DNA from: Marinobacter denitrificans
GTDB taxonomy: Bacteria > Pseudomonadota > Gammaproteobacteria > Pseudomonadales > Oleiphilaceae
Direction: 5' to 3'
Assembly (NCBI RefSeq): GCF_008795955.1
Contig: NZ_VMHN01000008.1
Location: forward strand, 62,001 to 126,000
DNA length: 64,000 bases
Shown here: in pieces, positions 52,609 to 61,297 of the stretch
How the letters are laid out: each line of letters starts with the position of its first letter
How positions within the stretch are numbered: position 1 is the first letter of the stretch
Notes under the pieces: model-generated
Databases searched by the model: none
What the model was told of the DNA's origin: nothing
The model's input: only the letters and a program-made list of their open reading frames with translations
Translations under genes and position numbers: made by a program

Positions 52609-53865
52609 TCAGACTTCTTTGCTCTCAAAATATCTGACCAGGCCGACTAGAAAGGTAAACGGAAGCCAAAAGAAGAGCCAGTCAGGACTTGGCGGGGCGA
52701 CGACCCGATGCCCATCGGTCATATTTAACAATAAGATCAGTACAAAAAGACCCAAAGCAAATGGCCTTAATCGACTACCGTACTGACCAGACAGGCGAAG
52801 AATTCTCACCACAACCCAAGCTAAAAGCGATAAAAACAGGCCCAGACCAATGATACCTGAGTAGTGAAAGGCCCCCAGAATCAAGTTATGGGGGTGCTTG
52901 ATTTTTATGCCCGCTTGCTCATACAGCAACTTGCCTGCTTCAGAGGTTGTAAAGTCTGACGCCATTCCTGCTCCGAGCAAAATCATTTCGGGGGGTTTCT
53001 GTAGCACAGCCAGCCATATCAGCGGTCTGTATGACAAACCTCTCGCAGTCATTCTGGCCAACAAATCATCAAAGAACAAAGTGAAGAGAACAACGAAGAA
53101 CAGCACCCCACCTAGCAGCCACCAGAAGTAACGCCAACGCCTTGCCTTTCCGCTCACAAGCTGCGCGGAAAGCGAGAACGCAAACAGAAAGACCAGAAAC
53201 GCCACCAACGGCCCGCGACTTTGCGAAAGAATAACAACGATAAGCACAACTAGTAGCGACATCCCTATGATCGCATAGTCAAATCGAGTCCGGTGCTCAT
53301 CCACCCGATACATGACCATGCCAATAGCCCACAAACTCATCAATGAGGCAGGCCCCAATATGGGATGGCTAAGAAAACCAAATCCGCTGAACCGAGCTGG
53401 GTACTGCCCCGTCCAAAGGTAATTCCCAATTGCCAAAACCCCGCTGAAGATAGCAATACAAACCAGAACACGGGCGTAAAGAAGCGGCTGAAGAAGCCAC
53501 CGCTGTGATGCTGCAAGCACCGCCAACACAAAAACGCCAGTACTGAAAGCCCACCGAACGATCTGGTACTGATCCTCCGTCGCCAATCCTGCAGGAGCGA
53601 ATGTGCCTACGGCCACATATCCGATAAGAGCGATCGCCAACCAGCCCGAGCGATCACTGATGCCGGTGCAAGTGTCACGACGCACACAAGCCCACAAAAC
53701 CAGGGGCAATACCCCCACGAACAAAAAAGCCCTGTAAAAAGCAATCCATGGCACGAGCAAGGAAAATGTAAGGAACAACATCAGGAAAACGCTAATCCAG
53801 TGTTGTATGCGGAAGGAGTTTTTCAACGGAGGATGAGTCGATTGGTGTGAAACGAGATAACTCAA
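52609..53865 (-). CDS. O-antigen ligase (WaaL family)
   Basis: O-antigen ligases join undecaprenyl-linked glycan to the lipid A core in the periplasm. The product has about 11-12 hydrophobic segments. In the Wzy_C region SQSRGPLVAFLVFLFAF carries the conserved Arg, and a long periplasmic loop contains KIKHPHNLILGAFHYSG with the conserved His. The start is read as TTG 53865, overlapping the upstream stop (TTGA) with GAGGGC about 8 bases before it, giving 418 residues. An ATG at 53907 would add 14 residues and overlap the previous gene by 46 bases. A polymerase (Wzy) role cannot be excluded. Confidence 0.82.
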   Translation of the reverse strand: MSYLVSHQSTHPPLKNSFRIQHWISVFLMLFLTFSLLVPWIAFYRAFLFVGVLPLVLWACVRRDTCTGISDRSGWLAIALIGYVAVGTFAPAGLATEDQYQIVRWAFSTGVFVLAVLAASQRWLLQPLLYARVLVCIAIFSGVLAIGNYLWTGQYPARFSGFGFLSHPILGPASLMSLWAIGMVMYRVDEHRTRFDYAIIGMSLLVVLIVVILSQSRGPLVAFLVFLFAFSLSAQLVSGKARRWRYFWWLLGGVLFFVVLFTLFFDDLLARMTARGLSYRPLIWLAVLQKPPEMILLGAGMASDFTTSEAGKLLYEQAGIKIKHPHNLILGAFHYSGIIGLGLFLSLLAWVVVRILRLSGQYGSRLRPFALGLFVLILLLNMTDGHRVVAPPSPDWLFFWLPFTFLVGLVRYFESKEV

Positions 53866-54860
53866 TTGGGCGCCCTCGTTAAACGACCAACTGTTTTGTC
53901 CATCCATGCTTTCCAGAAACTCAGAAACTCATCACTGACATTGTCCAGGCTTTGCGCGCATAAAAATTTACAGTCAGGATTTTCTTCCACACTCGTGAGG
54001 GCTTCTTTATCACAAGTCCCCGCGGAGGCACTCAAATACAGAGACTTCGGTAAAGACGAAATCTGCGCACTTTGGTGTTTCAATTCAAGGTGATTGGCGA
54101 GGGCGATAGGCCAGAACTGCCGCACATCTCTCAGAGGGAAAGAAGAGTTTCGGCCCAGCTGTTCCGGGTGCTCAGCAAAATAATCACGAAAGGTGCTCAC
54201 ACGCATTGGATGCGGAATGTGATCAACGTCGAGATATTGATCAGCTACCCCGGCCAGCGCTGCAGCTTCAGATTGCAATGTACGCCGAGTAGGTCGCCCT
54301 CTTCCCAGCAATCGAGCGAGTTTCCTCATTGGTCGCTGCCTGACCGGCGACCTGAATGTCCCCCGAAGCACTACCCCGTCATCAATAAAAAAGTTGTCTG
54401 GCTCAACGGCTTTGATAAGAAAACAGTCATCATTGAAGTAAATGAAATTGTCGGCCAACCCTGGTATCCGCCACAACATGGTCTCGATCGAGAGGCTATT
54501 AAATGTCGGCAGGTTATGGTGAAAATCCTGAAAGATTACTTTATGGTCCACCACGCTCACACGCTGAGCCAACTCAGGATCTACATACTCTAAAAACCCT
54601 GGCGTCTGCTCGTCTGTTACAACATAAATGCGCCTGAGCCACGGAGCGAAGTGAACCAAAGATGCGATGCAATACTCCAGCTCGCCCCTGTCTGCATAGC
54701 GAGTCTTTGCCGCTGCTTTCGGCCGTTTTTTCGCGCGGGGCCCCAGATAGGATTCGAGCTTCTTCTCGTGCACGGGATCTTCACCGTCGACCCACGTAAC
54801 AACAGCATCAATCGGCTCATCAAATTTTCTAAACGACATGTTATGAGTGTCAAACCTCAT
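53862..54860 (-). CDS. Stealth-family sugar-phosphate transferase
   Basis: The 332-residue product has the conserved Stealth regions: CR1 (EPIDAVVTWVDGEDP), CR2 (RYADRGELEYCIASL, RIYVVTDEQTPGFLEY, then SLSIETMLWRIPGLADNFIY with FNDDCFL) and a later CR3-like segment (HIPHPMRVSTFRDYF). Stealth proteins transfer hexose-1-phosphate to make phosphodiester-linked polysaccharides, and related domains occur in human GlcNAc-1-phosphotransferase. In this LPS cluster it may put a sugar-phosphate on the core or O-chain, which is inference. Its ATG directly follows the kdkA stop (TGAATG). Confidence 0.88.
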   Translation of the reverse strand: MRFDTHNMSFRKFDEPIDAVVTWVDGEDPVHEKKLESYLGPRAKKRPKAAAKTRYADRGELEYCIASLVHFAPWLRRIYVVTDEQTPGFLEYVDPELAQRVSVVDHKVIFQDFHHNLPTFNSLSIETMLWRIPGLADNFIYFNDDCFLIKAVEPDNFFIDDGVVLRGTFRSPVRQRPMRKLARLLGRGRPTRRTLQSEAAALAGVADQYLDVDHIPHPMRVSTFRDYFAEHPEQLGRNSSFPLRDVRQFWPIALANHLELKHQSAQISSLPKSLYLSASAGTCDKEALTSVEENPDCKFLCAQSLDNVSDEFLSFWKAWMDKTVGRLTRAPN

Positions 54861-55607
54861 TCAGGACTCGTAATAACCCGCCATAAGAACCTGCCACAGA
54901 TTATCTCGCCGCTGGTTAGAGAGGGACTGTATACGTTTGTTCACTGACCGATGCAATCGTCGAAGATTGTCTCCCTTCCAACCTGCACTTCCCCAGGCTT
55001 GTGTATGGAGCCTGCAACGATCAAAATCAATAAGATATATTCTCTCTCCAGCCACCAGGATGTTGTCGCAGTTCATATCCACGTGGTCCAGCCCTTCACG
55101 ATGAAACAAGCCGATAGTCATGCCAACGCGCCGCCACAAATCCTCGCGGTCGAGAGACGCATGCTCCGGCATAGGTACACCATCCGTGATCCGCTCGATG
55201 AGAATGGCGGCCTCATAGGTCAAAGCACCATGGCGACTGACAAGCGCGCCCACCGGCTTGGGCACAGGCAGGCCTTTTTCAAGCAATACGCTCAGCAAGT
55301 TGAACTCCAAAAACGAACGGGATCTGCTGTATCCGGTGAACAGATATTGACGCCTGGAGAAACGGGCTGCGAAACCGCCCCGCCTATAGTGCCTCAGAAC
55401 CAACGGGCCGTCTGGAGACTGTACAAACCACGCACTTCCCCGCCCGCCAGCGACAACAGGCTCAGCACACTCCCCCCAAAACTCTGGAGAAAACCACGAC
55501 TCAGTAACACCTTCAAACTCCGGCGATACCAGCAGTACTGACTTTCCGGAACCTGTATTGCCCGCTGTCTCTGTCAAAAGATCGGTACCCTCGGCCCGGC
55601 AAACCAT
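54861..55607 (-). CDS. kdkA: Kdo kinase KdkA
   Basis: KdkA phosphorylates the Kdo residue of the inner LPS core with ATP. The product from ATG 55607 is 248 residues (Haemophilus KdkA about 241). It shows the family pattern GRGSAWFVQSPDGPLVLRHY, RRGGFAARFSRRQY and FTGYSRSRSFLEFNLL, then the catalytic HVDMNCDNILV and IYLIDFDRCR. The frame is open to 55688, which would leave only a short gap to the divergent heptosyltransferase; the shorter start leaves room for promoters. KdkA is typical of organisms with a single, phosphorylated Kdo in the core. Confidence 0.88.
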   Translation of the reverse strand: MVCRAEGTDLLTETAGNTGSGKSVLLVSPEFEGVTESWFSPEFWGECAEPVVAGGRGSAWFVQSPDGPLVLRHYRRGGFAARFSRRQYLFTGYSRSRSFLEFNLLSVLLEKGLPVPKPVGALVSRHGALTYEAAILIERITDGVPMPEHASLDREDLWRRVGMTIGLFHREGLDHVDMNCDNILVAGERIYLIDFDRCRLHTQAWGSAGWKGDNLRRLHRSVNKRIQSLSNQRRDNLWQVLMAGYYES

Positions 55608-55720
55608 GGGCGGCCGGGTAAAGACGTTAAAAGCCCAGTAGGCTAGAATGGCGCACAGTTTACCAATGAGCCTCGCCCGGCTCCACATCCAGCAGTTAAA
55701 GATTGGAAACGGACCGTAAC

Positions 55721-56764
55721 TTGATCAACTCCATCTGCATATTACGCCTGTCCGCCATTGGCGACGTCACGCATGTCATCCCTGTGGTCCTGAGCCTTCA
55801 GGAGCAGTTACCTAGCGTGAAAATCACCTGGGTGATCGGCAAGATTGAAGCCAAACTGATTGGCGACCTGTCGGGTGTCGAGTTTGTCATTTTCGATAAG
55901 AAAGCCGGCCGGAAGGGCTACGCTGACCTGCGCAACACCCTGAAAGCCCGGAAGTTTGATGCCCTCCTGCATATGCAGGTGGCATTCCGCGCCAACCTGG
56001 CGGCGGCGATGATTCCTGCCAAAGTGAAAGTCGGTTACGACAAGGCCCGCAGCAAGGACCTGCACAGTCTCTTCATTAACCGTCGGATTGCCCCCGCCCC
56101 GCAACAGCATGTGCGGGACTGTCTGGCGAGCTTTCTTGAGCCTCTGGGGCTGCAATCAGCCGCACCAAAATGGGTCATCCCTCTGAGTCAAGAAGATCAT
56201 GAGTTTGCACGCCAGCAACTGGCAAACGACCGCAAAAACCTGGTGATCAGCCCTTGCGCTAGCCACACTCTGCGCAACTGGCCGGCGGAACGGTATGCAC
56301 GATTGGCCGATCACGCCATACGTGTTCATGGTATGAAGGTAATTCTGGTCGGGAGCCCTGCGCCGTTTGAAGCCGAATTTTGCGCGTCCATTGAAAGTGT
56401 TATGGAAGAACAGGCGCACAACATTTGTGGCAAGGATACGCTGAAACAACTGGCGGCCCTGTTGAGTCATGCTGATCTGGCAGTGGCGCCGGATACAGGG
56501 CCAGCGCATATTGCCAGTGCGATGGGCACGGATGTGCTTGGCATTTATGCTGCAAGCAATCCGTACCGTTCGGGGCCGTACAACTCGCTCGACTGGTGTG
56601 TGAATCGTTATCCGGAGGCGTTGGAGCGGTTTACGGGGAAAACGGTCGAGGAGGCTCGCTGGGGGGCCAAGGCTGAGTTTGAGGGGGCGATGGAGATGGT
56701 GTCGGTGGAGGATGTTACCGGGATGTTGGATCGGTGGGTTGAGGCTCAGAGGGCAAAAGGATAA
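55721..56764 (+). CDS. LPS heptosyltransferase (GT9, WaaC/WaaF-like)
   Basis: GT9 heptosyltransferases add heptose from ADP-heptose to the inner core. The product has the N-terminal ICILRLSAIGDVTHVIPVV, a central ISPCASHTLRNWPAERYARL and the nucleotide-binding APDTGPAHIASAMGTDVLG followed by IYAASNP. The start is uncertain: TTG 55721 has GGAC about 7 bases before it (347 residues), and TTG 55703 is also open. The pattern is closer to the WaaC type, but WaaF or another GT9 member is possible. It is divergent from kdkA. Confidence 0.85.
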   Translation: MINSICILRLSAIGDVTHVIPVVLSLQEQLPSVKITWVIGKIEAKLIGDLSGVEFVIFDKKAGRKGYADLRNTLKARKFDALLHMQVAFRANLAAAMIPAKVKVGYDKARSKDLHSLFINRRIAPAPQQHVRDCLASFLEPLGLQSAAPKWVIPLSQEDHEFARQQLANDRKNLVISPCASHTLRNWPAERYARLADHAIRVHGMKVILVGSPAPFEAEFCASIESVMEEQAHNICGKDTLKQLAALLSHADLAVAPDTGPAHIASAMGTDVLGIYAASNPYRSGPYNSLDWCVNRYPEALERFTGKTVEEARWGAKAEFEGAMEMVSVEDVTGMLDRWVEAQRAKG

Positions 56765-56797
56765 CCGGCGGCGGTTTTCTGAGTCCGGCGCCGGTTT

Positions 56798-56825
56798 GGT
56801 CGGATTACGCTTTGCTAATCCGACC
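56798..56825. repeat. REP-like palindrome (GGTCGGATTA / TAATCCGACC)
   Basis: A perfect 10-base inverted repeat (56798-56807 and 56816-56825) encloses 8 bases. It is the same sequence as the palindrome at 36199-36253, with a much shorter loop. It lies between the convergent stop codons of the heptosyltransferase and DUF6165 genes and could also help end transcription. Confidence 0.7.
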
Positions 56826-56842
56826 TACGGTTTGCAGGGCAA

Positions 56843-57247
56843 TTACTGGCGGGCGGTGTAGTCCTGGTAGGACTTTTCTTCGACGAAGCGGGAGCCCAGG
56901 GCCAGATTCACTTCTTTTTTGATGGCGGCGCGTTTGTCGTTAGTGACATACACGGCACGGGCCAGCTCAATGAACCGGGAGCCAAAGTCCTGGGCTGCTT
57001 CCTGGTCGCGGATGTCGTCTTCGATTTCCCAGAGCTCCTCGTTGACCGCCTTCAGTTGCTTGCGAAGGTCGGCAATTGCGGCCTGGTCCTGCACTGCCTC
57101 GTTCCAGGTAGCGCTCAGCTCGTCCAGCTCCAGGCGAACGTTGTTGACCTTCTCCGGATCTGCAATCCTTTCGGATTTGATTTCCAGGATGGTGATCTTG
57201 TCCAGCACTTCGCCGAAGGAGACCGGCACTTTGATAACGTCTGCCAT
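56843..57247 (-). CDS. DUF6165 family protein
   Basis: The 134-residue product matches the small family I know as DUF6165 (start VIKVPVSFGEVLDKITILEI; function unknown). It is mostly helical and highly charged, with a likely coiled coil at about residues 25-85. There is no signal peptide or membrane segment. Genes of this family often lie near LPS or sugar loci, as here. A CAGGAAGAG lies about 5 bases before the ATG. It ends 17 bases from the REP-like palindrome. Confidence 0.78.
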   Translation of the reverse strand: MADVIKVPVSFGEVLDKITILEIKSERIADPEKVNNVRLELDELSATWNEAVQDQAAIADLRKQLKAVNEELWEIEDDIRDQEAAQDFGSRFIELARAVYVTNDKRAAIKKEVNLALGSRFVEEKSYQDYTARQ

Positions 57248-57284
57248 TTGCTCTTCCTGCAGGTGTTGTTAATGGATTACGAGG

Positions 57285-58211
57285 TTAACCGTTTACCGGT
57301 GTCAGCCACTGTGAGTGAGCCGCACTCTTGCCCTTCACGGCATCGAAGTACATACCCTGCAGCTTCTCGGTCAGCGGGCCACGCTTGCCCGCACCGATCA
57401 CACGGCCGTCCAGCTCACGAATCGGCAGTACTTCCGCAGCGGTGCCGGTAAAGAACGCCTCATCCGCGATATAGACTTCATCCCGGGTAATGCGGCGCTC
57501 TTTTACCGGAATGTTCAATTCTTTTGCGAAATCCAGGATGGTCTGGCGGGTGATACCTTCCAGGCAGGACGTCAGCTCCGGGGTGTGCAGAACACCATCC
57601 CGCAGAATGAAGATATTCTCGCCGGACCCCTCGGCAACATAGCCTTCGTTATCTAGCAACAGGGCTTCTTCGCAACCGCTTGCAATGGCCTCGTTCAGCG
57701 CCAGCATGGAGTTGATGTAGTTGCCGTTGGCCTTCGCCTTACACATGGTGATGTTGACGTGGTGCCGGGTGTACGAAGACGTACGAACCTTGATGCCCAG
57801 CTCCTTGGCCTCCGGTGACATGTAGGAGGGCCAGCTCCAGGCGGCGACCATTACGTGCACCTTCAGGTTATCGGCACGCAGACCCATACCTTCTGAGCCC
57901 AGGAACACCATCGGGCGCAGGTAGGCCTCATCCAGATTATTCTCCCGAACCGCTGCGCACTGGGCGGCATTCAGCTCGTCCTTGCTGAACGGCATGGTCA
58001 TGTTCAGGATATGGGCGGAGCGGAACAGACGGTCGGTGTGTTCTTTCAGGCGAAAAATTGCAGCGCCCTTCTCGGTGCTGTAGGCGCGCACACCCTCGAA
58101 GCAGCCCAGGCCGTAATGCAGTGTGTGGGTCAGCACGTGGGTTTTGGCTTCCCGCCAGGGAACCATTTCACCATCCAGCCAGATGAAGCCATCGCGATCA
58201 GCCATCGACAT
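57285..58211 (-). CDS. ilvE: Branched-chain amino-acid aminotransferase IlvE
   Basis: IlvE performs the last step of Leu, Ile and Val synthesis using PLP. The 308-residue class IV aminotransferase has HYGLGCFEGVRAY near the start, the PLP-binding lysine in CKAKANGNYINSM and the cofactor-phosphate segments GYVAEGSGENIF and FFTGTAAEVLPI. An AGGAG lies about 8 bases before the ATG. It follows glnE after 98 bases in the same direction, as in Pseudomonas. Confidence 0.96.
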   Translation of the reverse strand: MSMADRDGFIWLDGEMVPWREAKTHVLTHTLHYGLGCFEGVRAYSTEKGAAIFRLKEHTDRLFRSAHILNMTMPFSKDELNAAQCAAVRENNLDEAYLRPMVFLGSEGMGLRADNLKVHVMVAAWSWPSYMSPEAKELGIKVRTSSYTRHHVNITMCKAKANGNYINSMLALNEAIASGCEEALLLDNEGYVAEGSGENIFILRDGVLHTPELTSCLEGITRQTILDFAKELNIPVKERRITRDEVYIADEAFFTGTAAEVLPIRELDGRVIGAGKRGPLTEKLQGMYFDAVKGKSAAHSQWLTPVNG

Positions 58212-58309
58212 TGTTTCTGCTCCTAAAGCGCTCTTTTCGGGAAACCGGCATTCTAGCAGGAAATCCCGGCCTTACGAAGAGGCCCAATCACTCTTATATC
58301 ACCTCGACA

Positions 58310-61216
58310 TCACCCCAGCATTACCTGGTTCCACATACTCTGGATGTAGTCACGTTCCTCGGGAAACGCATCCCCTGCCACCTGACTGTTCAGGTTCTGC
58401 AGCGCGCGCCGGTGAATGGTAGAACGCAGGGTGATGTATACCTCTCTCAGCTTTTCCGTGTCCTCAACCGGTAAAATACCGGCCCGGCCCAGCTCTTCCA
58501 TCTGTCGGATATTATCGGACCACTGGGTCAACTCCGGATATTCCGAGCACCAGGCCAGCATCAGGTATTGCACCATGAACTCGATATCGATGATGCCACC
58601 GAAATCGTGCTTGGTGTGGAAAACCTCCGGGTTCTTGCCCTCAATCTGAGGTGTGCCTAGCGACGCACGCATTTTCTCGCGCATGCTCACGACCTCTTCC
58701 CTCAATTTGTCCCGGTCCCGCTGCTGGCACAGGATGTCGCTCCGCAGCGTTTCAAAGGACTCCAGGGTCTCCTTGCAACCGGCCACACCTCGAGCGCGGG
58801 CCAGGGCCTGGTGCTCCCAGGTCCACGCATCGTTACGCTGGTATTTCTCGAAAGCGGTCAAGGTGCTTACCAGCAGCCCCGAATTTCCAGAGGGGCGCAG
58901 GCGCATATCCACTTCGTACAACTGCCCCGAAGGTGTTTGGGTGTTGAGGATATGCACGATTCTCTGGCCCAGCCGGGTATAGAACACTGCATTGTCGATG
59001 GGCTTGTCGCCGTCCGTTGACTGTTCGGGGTCAGCGTCGTGGATAAACACCAGATCCAGGTCCGAGGTATAACCCAGTTCGATACCGCCCAGTTTTCCGT
59101 ATCCGATGATGGCGAAATCGGTGTCACAGGCGGAGCCATCCTTGCGCCGGGGGTAACCATGGCGGCTGACCAGGTTGGCAAAGGCCACGTCCACCACATG
59201 ATCCAGAACCACTTCCGCGATCCACGTCAGGTAGTCGCTGACTTTCATCAGCGGCAGGGTTTCCCGGATCTCCGAGGCAGCAACCCGCAGGATGTGCGCC
59301 TTCTTGAAGTGCCGCAGGGTTTCCATCTGCTCCTCGAGATCCTCGAAGGGAATCCGCAGCATTTGCTGGCGCAGGTCGTCCTGGAGCTCTGTTTTCGCCG
59401 GCGGGCTGTACAGGCTCTCGGCGTTCAGGAGTTCATCCAGCAGCAAAGGGGTTTCAGCCAGCTGGCTTGCAATCCAGGGGCTTTCGCTGCACAGGCGAAC
59501 CAGTTGAGCTCGGGCTCCCGGGTTTTCCATCAGCAGCACCATGTAGGCGGTTCTGCGCAGGATGGCTTCCACAAGCTGCAGAACCCGGACCAGAGTCTGG
59601 GAGGGCCCGTCCACGTGGGTGAGCGCTTCCAGCAACACCGGCATGAACTTGTTGAGCCTGTGCCGCCCCTGGGTTTGCAGCGTTTGAAGAGTGCGGGTTT
59701 CGCGCAGGTCACTCAGGGCGGAGTAGCTGCCTTCCGGGTCCTCAAACTCGTGCTCCCGGAGCCACGCCGTTGCCGCTTCCTCATCCATCTCACCCAACCA
59801 GAGCTCCTGCCAGCCTTCATCCAGCGCTGCGGTTTCGTGCTCCTCGTCTTCAATGGCAATGATGTCCGCGAAGTGCGTTGCCACCCTTTCGCGGTGCTTT
59901 TCCAGTTCCGCAGCACAGGCTGTCCAGTCATCAAACCCCATGATCAGCGCTACACGGGCCCGAGCCACGTCGTTATCCGGCAACAGCTGAGTCTGTTTGT
60001 CTTCCATACCCTGCAGAGCATGTTCCAGATTGCGGAGGAAAACGTACGCGGCTTTCAGTTCTTTCACTACCGGCGATGGCAGCAGTTCCAGCTCTTCCAG
60101 TTCTTTAAGAATCACCAACAGTTCGCGTTGCTGAAGCTCCCTGTCGCGGCCGCCCCTTATAAGCTGAAAGGCCTGGACCACAAACTCGATCTCACGAATA
60201 CCACCATTGCCGAGCTTGATATTGTTTTCCAGGCCCTTGCGGCGCACTTCCCGGCTGATCATGGATTTCATGCTGCGCAAGGACTCAAACGCGCTGAAAT
60301 CAATATACTTGCGGTAAACAAAGGGTTTGAGGCTGTCCATCAGAATTTGCCCCGCCTCCTGATCACCGGCTACCACCCGGGCCTTCACCATGGCATAGCG
60401 TTCCCAGTCCCGGCCCTGGTCCTGATAATAGGTTTCCAGGGCGGCGAAGCTCAGGGCCAGCGCCCCACTTTGCCCATAGGGCCGCAGGCGCATGTCCACA
60501 CGGAACACAAAACCATCGGCAGTGATCTGGTCCAGAGCCTGGATCAGCCGTTGCCCCAGGCGGATAAAAAATTGCTGATTATCGATAGATCGGCGTCCGC
60601 CCCGGGTCTCGCCTTTACCCGGAAACGCAAAAATCAGATCTATATCAGAGGATACATTCAGTTCATGCCCCCCCAGCTTACCCATACCCAGGACAATCAA
60701 TGGTTGCGGGCCTTCCTTCCCGGTCGTGGGGTTCATGCCCCAGGGAGTCCCTGACTGCTCGCAGGTGTCGTCATACAGCCAGTCCAGCGCGCCCTGAATG
60801 CAGGTGTCAGCAAAATCACTGGTGGCAGCGATGGTTTCGGCCATGTCTGCCCAGCGCATCAGGTCCCGCCAGATTATGCGGAACTGGATTTCCATGCGGA
60901 AACGCCTCAGGGCCGTGTGAAGGCTGCGTTCATCCGTCACTTCAGACAGAAATTCCTGCCAGCGCTGGCGCAGATAATCATTGGTAGTAGGCTCTGCCAG
61001 CGGCCGCGACGAACACAGAGAGGCCACCTGCTCCGGGCGACGCTCCAGGGTTTGCCGCAGAAACAGGCTACGGGCAATGGCCTGGGCAACATCTTCATCG
61101 GAAACCCCACCAGAAGCTTGCAGGAACTCTGGTACGCCCTCCGGAAACATCGAAGGCCAGGCAGCAGCCACATCCTTTGCCAACACCTCTGGTAGTGAGC
61201 GCCAAGGCTCGGACAT
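58310..61216 (-). CDS. glnE: Glutamine synthetase adenylyltransferase/deadenylyltransferase GlnE
   Basis: GlnE turns glutamine synthetase off by adenylylation and on by deadenylylation, under control of PII proteins. The 968-residue product has two nucleotidyltransferase domains: GMGKLGGHELNVSSDIDLIF near residue 180 (the deadenylylating half) and GYGKLGGIELGYTSDLDLVF near residue 705 (the adenylylating half), each followed by helical regulatory regions. The start is ATG 61216 (MSEPWRSLPEVL) with AGGGG upstream. An open frame to 61345 runs antisense into the divergent channel gene and is rejected. Confidence 0.96.
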   Translation of the reverse strand: MSEPWRSLPEVLAKDVAAAWPSMFPEGVPEFLQASGGVSDEDVAQAIARSLFLRQTLERRPEQVASLCSSRPLAEPTTNDYLRQRWQEFLSEVTDERSLHTALRRFRMEIQFRIIWRDLMRWADMAETIAATSDFADTCIQGALDWLYDDTCEQSGTPWGMNPTTGKEGPQPLIVLGMGKLGGHELNVSSDIDLIFAFPGKGETRGGRRSIDNQQFFIRLGQRLIQALDQITADGFVFRVDMRLRPYGQSGALALSFAALETYYQDQGRDWERYAMVKARVVAGDQEAGQILMDSLKPFVYRKYIDFSAFESLRSMKSMISREVRRKGLENNIKLGNGGIREIEFVVQAFQLIRGGRDRELQQRELLVILKELEELELLPSPVVKELKAAYVFLRNLEHALQGMEDKQTQLLPDNDVARARVALIMGFDDWTACAAELEKHRERVATHFADIIAIEDEEHETAALDEGWQELWLGEMDEEAATAWLREHEFEDPEGSYSALSDLRETRTLQTLQTQGRHRLNKFMPVLLEALTHVDGPSQTLVRVLQLVEAILRRTAYMVLLMENPGARAQLVRLCSESPWIASQLAETPLLLDELLNAESLYSPPAKTELQDDLRQQMLRIPFEDLEEQMETLRHFKKAHILRVAASEIRETLPLMKVSDYLTWIAEVVLDHVVDVAFANLVSRHGYPRRKDGSACDTDFAIIGYGKLGGIELGYTSDLDLVFIHDADPEQSTDGDKPIDNAVFYTRLGQRIVHILNTQTPSGQLYEVDMRLRPSGNSGLLVSTLTAFEKYQRNDAWTWEHQALARARGVAGCKETLESFETLRSDILCQQRDRDKLREEVVSMREKMRASLGTPQIEGKNPEVFHTKHDFGGIIDIEFMVQYLMLAWCSEYPELTQWSDNIRQMEELGRAGILPVEDTEKLREVYITLRSTIHRRALQNLNSQVAGDAFPEERDYIQSMWNQVMLG

Positions 61217-61297
61217 AATGCAAACCCCTGTGTGTCTGTTATATTTCCCGTACTGTATAACGAACTCTCTCCCGACTGAACCGTTGCAAGGATACTG

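Noticed and set aside
59039..60754. 571-residue open frame antisense to glnE
   Set aside because: It is a high-GC shadow of glnE with low-complexity, His/Gln-rich composition and no family pattern.
61238..61261. GTTATA...TATAAC inverted repeat between glnE and the channel gene
   Set aside because: Only six bases and AT-rich; more likely overlapping -10-like sequences of two divergent promoters than an operator.
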